From NCBI GenBank assembly GCA_015179125.1, contig WHVA01000250.1, forward strand, positions 92,172 through 156,171: a DNA stretch of 64,000 nt, read 5' to 3'. A program made the position numbers and the translations under genes. The notes under the pieces were generated by a model. That model was not told the origin of the DNA. It made no database searches and saw only the letters and a program-made list of their open reading frames with translations. Origin of the DNA: Gautieria morchelliformis. Its lineage: Eukaryota > Basidiomycota > Agaricomycetes > Gomphales > Gomphaceae. Below are positions 56,050 to 64,000 of the stretch, piece by piece (positions within the stretch are counted from its first letter, which is position 1; the number at the start of each line of letters is the position of its first letter).

Positions 56050-57400
56050 CCCCCTCAGGTAAATATTGTTAATATTTTCGCTTTTTTATCCTCTTTTGAC
56101 TTCTTTTCAGCCTAGGCTGCTCCTCTCATTACCTCCCACCTTTCTTGATGGTCATTACTGGCTCTGGTGTGTTTTGTCCTGTAATATCTATCATTTCTTC
56201 CAATAATTTTCGCTTTTTTTATCCTCTTTTTGTCTTCTTTTCAGCCCCCTCTCTCAATGCCTCCCACCTTGCCTGTCTGATATTGCTGCATCTGGTGTGT
56301 GTCTTGCTATCATGGTTTGATATTTATTAGAATCAGCTGCTCTCCATGGTAAATATTGCTATTTCTTGCTATAATTTTCGCTTTTTTAATCTCTTTTTGA
56401 CTTCTTTTCAGCTTAGGTTGCTCCTCTCATTGCCTCCACCTTTCTTGGTCATCACTCCTGCCTCCTGTGTGTTCTTTCCTCATCATATTTCTTCCACTAA
56501 TTTTCGCTTTTTTATCCTCTTTTTGCCATCTTTTCAGCCCAGGTTCCTCCTCTCAGTGCTTCCCACCTTTCCTGTCTGCCATTGCTGCATCTGATGTTTG
56601 TCTTGCTATCATATGTGTTTTGTTTTGACATTTATTAGAATCAGCTTCTCTCCATGGTAAATATTTCTATTTCTTGCTATAATTTTCGCTTTTTTAATCT
56701 CTGTTTGACTCCTTTTCAGCCTATTTTCCTCCTCTCATTGCCTCCCACCTTTCTTGATGGTCATTACTGGCTCTGGTGTGTGTTTTCCTATCATATCTAT
56801 CATTTCTTCCAATAATTTTCGCTTTTTTATACCCTTTTTGCCTTTTTTTCAGCCCATGTTCCTCCCCTCAGTGCCTCCCACCTTGCCTATCTGCCATTGC
56901 TGCATCTGGTGTCTTTCTTCCTATCATATTTATGTTGTTTTGATATTTATTATGATCAGCTTCTCTCCCTGGTATTTCTTGCAATAATTTTCGCTTTTTT
57001 AACCTCTTTTTGACTGCTTTTCAGCCTATGTTGCTCCTCTCATTGCCTCCCACCTTTCTTGGCCATCATTACTGGCTCTGGTGTGTTTTTTTCCTTATCA
57101 TATCTGTCATTTCTTCCAATAATTTTCCCTTTTTTATTCTCTTTTGGCCTTCTTTTCAGCCCAGGTTCTTCTCAGTGCCTCCCACCTTGCCTATCTGCAA
57201 TTTCTGCATCTGGTGTGTGTCTTGCTATCATATTTATGTTGTTTTGATATTTATTAGGATCAGCTTCTATCTGTGGTGTTTCTTCCTGTAATTTTCGCAT
57301 TTCTGACCTCTTTTTGACTTCTTTTCAGCCCAGGTTGCTCCTCTCATTGCCTCCCACCTTTCCTGCTCATCATTACTGCATCTGGTGTTTTTTTTTCTGT
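56050..57400 (+). repeat. Array of intron-like modules in N2
   Basis: Seven to eight units of the type seen in N1, again with TTTTCGCTTTTTTA, CTTTTCAGCC and CTCATTGCCTCCCACC in every unit. Unit length ranges from about 140 to 200 bp. Confidence 0.65.
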
Positions 57401-57406
57401 CATTTC

Positions 57407-58191
57407 TGTCGCGAGGAGAGACTTAGGAGCTACGGACGTTCATTTCACTTGATCTAATTCATGACTTCACACACACGACTAATGATTCACAATGTTCACT
57501 ATAATGACTTCTATTCATGACTACTCTAACGACCTATCACTTACTATCCACATTCAATCCCATTTCGAGCACTGCGAGACACATGCGTACACACCCGAAC
57601 CATCGAGACATGAGTCGACAACACAAACACATACTGACACTCACTGAGTTGAGCCAAGCGCAATACGCCACTACCGAGTACTTAGATCCATACAACGAGT
57701 CGAGTTGAGGCACAAGCACAATTGACGTGCCGATTACCAGGGTGAACCGAGTCGATCCCATCTCACAATCAGGATGCATGACATACATTCTCTCCACCAT
57801 ACTCGAGTCACATCTATTCTTCCTATTCCATTCCGCCTACCTTCCCGCCTCATCACTCGAGTCATCAAATGAGTGCGCACCTTTCTATCCTATGTCCAGG
57901 CGAGACCGAGCAGGTGAGCTGCCGCGCTGATATACAGTGTCGGCAGAACACATGCACCCATTGTACAACCATTTCCTATCATCTCTGTCATCCATTCTAT
58001 GTGTCGAGACCCCTATCTGAGTTGTTATAAGTAGTATGAGATGTACAACTGAAAATAATCATGAGCTTTTGATACTTCTTTGACTTCAAGATACTAAGTC
58101 AACCTCGAGCTTCTCGCAATCTCATCGCACTCAGCCTCGAGCCTAAGGCCACGATCACCTATTATATTTGAGTCAACCTACATCTCTGTCA
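57407..58191. repeat. Solo LTR in Helitron N2, target duplication ATTTC
   Basis: 785 bp with ends TGTCGCGAGG and CTCTGTCA, flanked by ATTTC at 57402-57406 and 58192-58196. Removing it restores the module TCTGTC-ATTTC-TTGCAATAATT. Its family is not otherwise seen in the window. Confidence 0.85.
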
Positions 58192-58439
58192 ATTTCTTGC
58201 AATAATTCTCGCTTTTTATCCCTTTTTGTATTTTATTTTATATGTATATACATATATCCTGTATAATTTAAAACATTGATATCAATAGATTTCTCTGAAT
58301 TGGCTAAAAATTGATGACAACAGCCCTGCCTGAAAATATGAGTCTATTTCTCTGTTATCCATTGTACAACCTTCTGAAATTTATTTATTTTCACTTGCCC
58401 CTACAATAATTTCTTTCACTTTTATGCTCTTGCAGATAC

Positions 58440-58690
58440 ATTATAAACAAGTGACATGCTACAAACAAGGGAAATGCTACTTGGGGGACATGCTATGTAT
58501 GGGGGGCATGCTATGTATGGGGGCATGCTATGCATGGGGGCCACGCTATGCATGGGGGGCACGCTACGCATGGGGGGCACGCTACGCATGGGGGACACCC
58601 TACACATGGGGGATACGCTACGCATGGGGACATGCTACACACACTATACTTGGGAGACATGCTGCACTCAGGGAACACATGCCATACATG
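58440..58690 (+). repeat. Minisatellite in N2
   Basis: Tandem units of 15-20 bp such as GGGGGGCACGCTACGCATG, the same type as in N1 and N3. The open frames in it are repeat-driven. Confidence 0.8.
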
Positions 58691-59759
58691 GGGACATGCT
58701 ACACATGATTGGGACACAGACATGGGAGAGATGTGTGGATACATTACCTACCCAGATGTGTTACTTAGAGCTACTTTCAATCATGACAAGATGTGTTTTA
58801 CCCAAGTCTCATTTACCCAATGTATTTGAGCTAACCCCTGGGCAAAGCACAGGTATCATCCACCCTGGCAGTGGTCCCAGCACATCCAGGCTTATCCCAC
58901 AGGTCCCTGGCAGTCTCAGGTCATCCAGGGTCATCCCACAGGTCCCTGGCAGTCCCTACCCAGTGCTGTGCCACATCCAGGCATATCCTGATGTGCAGCA
59001 CAGGGTCATGGTAGGAGTAGACTTGCAATATGCAGTATTTTCCCATGGGCAGTTTTACGTTGCACTAATTGGAACAAGTCCATATTCTTTAATATTGTAT
59101 ACAAAGAGGTATTGCTAAAGCCTGATTAAATATGTCGTTTCATTCCACCAAATAATTCTTTAACACTATTAACTACCCCTGTGCGATGTTAACCTTAACT
59201 AACCCGGTGCGAAGCACGGGTCGATTGGCTATATAACATCCAAAGTTAACGCTATTACATAAATGGCCAAAATCTATAGTATAAAGTTCTAGGGGGGCGG
59301 TTGTGGGCCTCCCTATATGAAAACAGCACGCTCTGCTGACATAATCCTGACATAAGCCTGACATAATCCTGACTAAGATGCAAACAAACCACGCACTATG
59401 CCGGAGTTTGAATGCGAGCGGCGCAGCCGAGCGACCAAGCAGCATTCCTGGTCACGTGACCGGTTCGCATCCAACGTTGCTGCACGCGCGCACCCACCTT
59501 CCCTCGACCCTCCTGCTGCCATTTCCTCTGGTCCAACTGGCAACCTCTGGCTCTCCTGCCCACTGTCTCTGTGCCTGCTGGACCTGTCTGTCTGCTGCTG
59601 GATCTGTTCTGCTGCTGGATCTCTGTGTCTGCTACTGGATCTCTGTGTCTGCTGCTGGATCTCTGTGTCTGCTGCTGGCTCTCTCTGTATCTGCTACTAG
59701 CTCTCTCTGTGTCTGGCTCTCTCTGTGTCTCTTACTGGGGCTCTCTGTCTCTCTACTGA

Positions 59760-61270
59760 GGGGGTAAATATTGTTAATATTTTCGCTTTTTTATCCTCTT
59801 TTGACTTCTTTTCACCCTAGGCTGCTCCTCTCATTGCCTCCCACCTTTCTGGATGGTAATTACTGGCTCTGGTGTGTTTTTTCCTATCATATCTATCATT
59901 TCTTCCAATAATTTTCGCTTTTTTATCCTCTTTTTGTCTTCTTTTCAGGCCCCTCTCTCAATGCCTCCCACCTTGCCTGTCTGATATTGCTGCATCTGGT
60001 GTGTGTCTTGCTATCATGGTTTGATATTTATTAGAATCAGCTTCCCTCCATGGTAAATATTGCTATTTCTTGCTATAATTTTCGCTTTTTTAATCTCTTT
60101 TTGACTTCTTTTCAGCTTAGGTTGCTCCTCTCATTGCCTCCACCTTTCTTGGTCATCACTCCTGCCTCCTGTGTGTTCTTTCCTCATCATATTTCTTCCA
60201 CTAATTTTCGCTTTTTTATCCTCTTTTTGCCATCTTTTCAGCCCAGGTTCCTCCTCTCAGTGCTTCCCACCTTTCCTGTCTGCCATTGCTGCATCTGATG
60301 TGTGTCTTGCTATCATATTTGTTTTGTTTTGACATTTATTAGAATCAGCTTCTCTCCATGGTAAATATTTCTATTTCTTGCTATAATTTTCGCTTTTTTA
60401 ATCTCTGTTTGACTCCTTTTCAGCCTATGTTGCTCCTCTCATTGCCTCCCACCTTTCTTGATGGTCATTGCTGGCTCTGGTGTGTTTTTTCCTATCATAT
60501 TTATCATTTCTTCCAATAATTTTCGCTTTTTTATCCTCTTTTTGTCTTCTTTTCAGGCCCCTCTCTCAATGCCTCCCACCTTGCCTGTCTGATATTGCTG
60601 CATCTGGTGTGTGTCTTGCTATTGTTTTCATATAGTGAGACCCACAACCGCCCCCCCTAGAACTTTATACTATTGATTGCTATTTCTTGCTGTAATTTTC
60701 GCTTTTTTAATCTCTGTTTGACTCTCATTGCCTCCACCTTTCTTGGTCATCACTACTGCCTCCTGTGTGCTCTTTCCTTATCATATCTGTCATTTCTTCC
60801 CCTAATTTTCGCTTTTTTATCCTCTTTTTGCCATCTTTTCACCCCAGTTTCCTCCTCTCAGTGTTTCCCACCTTTCCTGTCTGCCATTGCTGCATCTGAT
60901 GTGTGTCATGCTATCATATTTGTGTTGTTTTGACATTTATTAGGATCAGCTTCTCTCCATGGTATTTCTTCAAACATTTTCGCTTTTTGAACCACTTTTT
61001 GACTGCCTTTCAGCCTGGCCTGCTCCTCTTATTGCCTCCCACCTTTCTTGATCATCATCATAGCCTGTGGTGTGTTTTTTTCTGACATTTATTGCAATAA
61101 GTTTTCACTTTTTTATCCTCCTTTTTTTTATTTTTTTTTTTCTAGCCCAGGTTCAGGGCTCCCGCCATTCCTGTGTGTCATGGCTGCAAGTGGTATGTTT
61201 CTTGCTCTCATATCTCCTTCTTTTTTGATATTTATTAGGATCAGTGTCTCTTTGTTTTTGATTGTTATTG
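59760..61270 (+). repeat. Array of intron-like modules in N3
   Basis: About eight units of the N1/N2 type. Stretches at 59880-60430 are almost identical to 56170-56720 of N2, so the two share recent ancestry. Confidence 0.65.
60632..60677 (-). repeat. Inverted Helitron 5' end inside N3
   Basis: Reverse complement of about 45 bp of the N-type 5' end (ATAGTATAAAGTTCTAGG and the following GGTTGTGGG). It sits in the middle of a module, as a nested or captured terminus. Confidence 0.75.
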
Positions 61271-61624
61271 TTTTTTTATGTATATATATACTGTATATTT
61301 GTCAAAATAGATATCAAAAAATTTCCTTGACTTTGCTAAAAATTAATGACAACAGCCTCTGCTTGCAAAATGTAAGTGTATTTCTCTATTCTCCATGGTA
61401 AACCCTTTGACATTTATTTATTTTCTCTGCCCCTACAATAAGTTCACTTTTAGGCTCTTAGGGTTATGCTACATATGGGGACATACTACAAACAAGAGAC
61501 ATGCTCTGCACACTATACTTGGAGGACATGCTACACTCAGGGGACACACTACACATGGGAGACACACTACAAACAAGAGATATGCTACACATGATATACT
61601 TGGGGGATATGCTATGCACAAGGG

Positions 61625-62230
61625 TGTTACGTATTGTGATTTCTGGAACTCAGAACTCGAAAGGACGGTGGCTTCAACTTATGTGTTGCGCCCCCAATGA
61701 ACTATCGTCTTAAGTATTTCAGATTGTAAGTCCAAAGTCGGAAGGCGGAAGGCTAAGAGACGGAGGTGAGCTACGCTACTCGCTGTGCTAAGAACAGGAG
61801 ATAGAGCAAAGGAAATCGTGTATCGAAGGTGATTATCTGATTGCAGAATAACGAGCATACGTGAGGGCTTTTATACAAAGAGCGGAGACAACAGGTAATG
61901 GGGTAGTACTAAGCATATTCCGAAGAAAGTGGAAGTCAGATAAGATATATGGGGTAAGTAACTAATTGAGAACAAAGAGCTACAAGGGGGTGTAGGGTAG
62001 AGTCAAGAACAATGGGTAAAAGAACAAGGGGACAGAAAGCATATCTGACATAATGGAACAATAGGGACCGATCATATGGTCTTGCTGTGCTGCGAGTTGA
62101 GTCTGATAGGTCCAAGTAATAGAGTCGAAAGAAGAAAGGATATAACAAGGGGTAGGATTGTCGGAATTATTGGGATGTTGGAAAGGAGGTGGAACTGAGT
62201 GTCAGAAGTCAAAAATGCATGGTCATAACA
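61625..62230. repeat. Solo LTR in Helitron N3, target duplication AAGGG
   Basis: 606 bp with ends TGTTACG and CATAACA, flanked by AAGGG at 61620-61624 and 62231-62235. Same family as 48295-48964 but shorter and diverged. Confidence 0.88.
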
Positions 62231-62620
62231 AAGGGACATAATGCACATATACTTGGGAGACACACTATACATGGGGGACACACTACACATGGGGGACACC
62301 TTACACATGGGGAACACGCTACGCATGGGGGACATGCTATGCACACTATACTTGCGGGACACACTACACTCTGGGAACACATGCCATACATAGGGACATG
62401 CTACCCATGAGGGGCTCACAGATATGGGAGAAATGGGTGGAGACATTACCTACTCTGATGCGTTATTTAGAGCTACTTTCAATTGTGATAAGATGTGTTT
62501 TAATTATCCAAATGATTTTACTTATCCCAAGTTTTATTTACCCAATGTGTTTGACCTAACCATGGGTATCCACCCTAGCCGTGGTCCAAGCACATTCAGG
62601 CTCATCCCATGGGTCCCCGG

Positions 62621-62799
62621 TGTAAGGAGGGATGCCTCCTTGTGGTGACCAACTGTGCAGAACTACAAACACTGCTGATAGTGAGCAGGAAAGAGGAGTC
62701 TCTATTACTAATCTAAGTGGACCCTGGCACAACATGACATCATACTAAAGGACAAGAAAAACCTATAATGTCCAACTAGAGAGTGTAAGCTCTCTTGCA
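62621..62799. repeat. Short LTR-like insertion in N3 (TRIM-like)
   Basis: 179 bp from TGTAAGGAGG to CTCTTGCA, bordered by CCGG on both sides. Compared with N1 (about 49240-49255) the rest of N3 is uninterrupted here. A 4-bp duplication is shorter than usual, so the class is tentative. Confidence 0.55.
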
Positions 62800-63095
62800 C
62801 CGGCGATCCCTACCCAGCGCTGTCATCCTGGTGTGCAGCACAGGGCCACGGTAGGAATAGACTTGCAATATGCAGTATTTTCACATGGACAGTTTTATGT
62901 TGCACTAATTGTAACAGAGCCCATGTTCTTTAGGGAAGGGGAATACAACATCTAATATTGTATACAAAGAGGTGCTGCTAAAGCATGATTAGATATGTAG
63001 TTTCATTTGACCAAATGATTCTTTGATTCTACTAACTACCCATGTGCAATGTTAACCTTAACTAACCCGGTGCGAAGCACGGGTCTATTGGCCAG

Positions 63096-63329
63096 TAATT
63101 ACTAAGAGCACTGGTTAGCACAGCTAAGCATAGCCTGGTACAGCCTATTTGTCATGACTGACCATGATCCCCATTGTTTGGTGAAGCCAAACAGGCTGCA
63201 CAGTTGCTATGGCTGCATATAGCAACTGTTTGGGACTCAGCTGGAAATACTGAGGGAGCCATCCTGCCGGACTTGTGGGTGCTTGGGTGACCATAAGTCC
63301 GAAAATGCGGCCACCGTCGAGGTGCCCGG
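63096..63329. other. Spacer after the Helitron array
   Basis: No gene is recognised. Short open frames on the minus strand lack motifs. Confidence 0.35.
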
Positions 63330-63622
63330 CGGAGTTTGAAATAGAGCGCACAGAACGGAGTTGTGGGTGCTAGAGGATCCACAACTCTGTAATGACAGAA
63401 AAATGGTAGTTTGAGCCATGGAGACTTTGGAAAAATAAGGAAAAATATAAGATAACTAGAGGAATGTTTGAAAAGCCTTTCCCCAGTTATATTAACAGCA
63501 TACAGATACTGTTAATTCTTCAAATGTGTTTTTACATGTTGTCAAGACAAAAGGAAAAGACTAGGGCTGGTTGAGCAGCCTTCCTTGGCTGGTTGAACAG
63601 CCGTTCCCCTACAGGATCAAAG
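63330..63622 (+). repeat. LTR-like repeat fragment, copy L3
   Basis: Matches 515-762 of L1, including ATTAACAGCATACAG and GCAGCCTTCCTTGGCTGG. It stops at CCCCTACA, where L1 continues. Confidence 0.6.
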
Positions 63623-64000
63623 ATGCTATTACGAACTTTGATGACGCGTATGTTCCACGTTATATGATCCCTCAGATTTTCGGGGCTTATGCTACACAGG
63701 AGGAAATCCGACATCGAGAATGAACGCCTACCGTCAGATCTCACTGATCCAATGTCAGAAGAAGCTAAGCCCTTCCTCTCCAATCCTATGACACCCTCTT
63801 CTGGAGATTCTGCTGTAGTGGGTTCTCACCATTAGTACAAAGTAGCAAACAAAATTAAAACCTGCATTGAACTACATACAGTAAGCTAAGCTTGACATTG
63901 TTCCTCCCTCAGCACCCAAAATGAAAAATAAAAAATGCTTGTTTTATTCGGATTTTTTAGTTCTATGCCCTAGCTATGGTCCACATAGCTTCAGATATGA
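63623..64000. other. Window end, no gene recognised
   Basis: A minus-strand frame (63783-63532) overlaps the L3 repeat and has no motif. The last 200 bases are AT-rich. Confidence 0.3.

Larger units (their letters stand above)
55636..59232 (+). mobile_element. Non-autonomous Helitron N2
   Basis: Starts TCTATAGTATAAAGTTCTAG with no base between it and the CTAG of the autonomous Helitron. It ends with the hairpin CGGTGCGAAGCACGGG and GGCTAT, a mutated CTAG. It has the same module array (56050-57400), CTG-rich repeat (55870-56000), minisatellite (58440-58640) and helicase tail (about 59000-59127) as N1. A 785-bp solo LTR interrupts it. Confidence 0.8.
59273..63095 (+). mobile_element. Non-autonomous Helitron N3
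   Basis: Starts TCTATAGTATAAAG after an A, 40 bp past N2. It ends with CCGGTGCGAAGCACGGG and CCAG (one change from CTAG) before a T. The first 180 bp are almost identical to N1. It carries the module array (59760-61270), minisatellites (61475-61620 and 62230-62345), the helicase tail (about 62835-62990), two LTR-type insertions and an inverted piece of a Helitron 5' end. Confidence 0.82.

Overview
The window reads as a transposon-dense accessory region of a basidiomycete, most likely Agaricomycete, genome. The evidence is 50-60 nt introns in the few real genes, a FunK1-type kinase, a DUF6533-type seven-helix gene, a decayed FKS glucan synthase, and basidiomycete-style Copia, Gypsy, Ngaro (DIRS), hAT, Tc1 and Helitron elements. 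I saw no rRNA gene, convincing tRNA gene or CRISPR array.

Layout. 0.5-1.7 kb: an LTR-like repeat (L). 2.1-8.6 kb: a 6-kb element with inverted arms of about 1.4 kb (R), of which a 1.05-kb deletion derivative lies at 23.7-24.7 kb. 9.1-14.3 kb: a minus-strand Ngaro-type tyrosine-recombinase retrotransposon with its split direct repeats (A1, ORFs, B1, A2, B2). 14.3-19.3 kb: a decayed minus-strand Copia element. 19.3-23.2 kb: a hAT/Gypsy mosaic in which one 1.4-kb inversion explains both the broken Gypsy LTR and the broken hAT gene. 25.0-25.6 kb: an FKS relic. 26.25-32.6 kb: an island of three seven-transmembrane receptor-like genes, two on plus and one on minus, recovered only after splicing. 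32.9-36.4 kb: a second Copia element, fused to a Gypsy gag with LTR (36.4-38.06 kb). 38.06-40.6 kb: a host gene cut at its 5' side by the Gypsy LTR and interrupted in an exon by a 1.4-kb solo LTR. 40.9-43.2 kb: a FunK1-like kinase with one stop. 43.4-44.1 kb: a Tc1/mariner transposase relic. 45.0-45.9 kb: an inverted L copy.

45.98-63.1 kb is a head-to-tail array of four Helitrons: non-autonomous N1, an almost intact autonomous copy encoding Rep and PIF1-like helicase, and non-autonomous N2 and N3. N1, N2 and N3 share both ends with the autonomous element and keep the last codons of its helicase. Their interiors are arrays of intron-like modules and short minisatellites. Four LTR-type insertions sit inside them, three with exact 5-bp target duplications and one with a 4-bp one.

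How it fits together: the single-copy genes (receptors, kinase, interrupted gene) survive in small islands while each class of transposon has inserted, decayed and recombined around them. Most premature stops fit C-to-T or G-to-A transitions, as in cytosine-methylation or RIP-like decay. Exon limits, repeat limits and indel positions were read by eye and may be off by a few bases.
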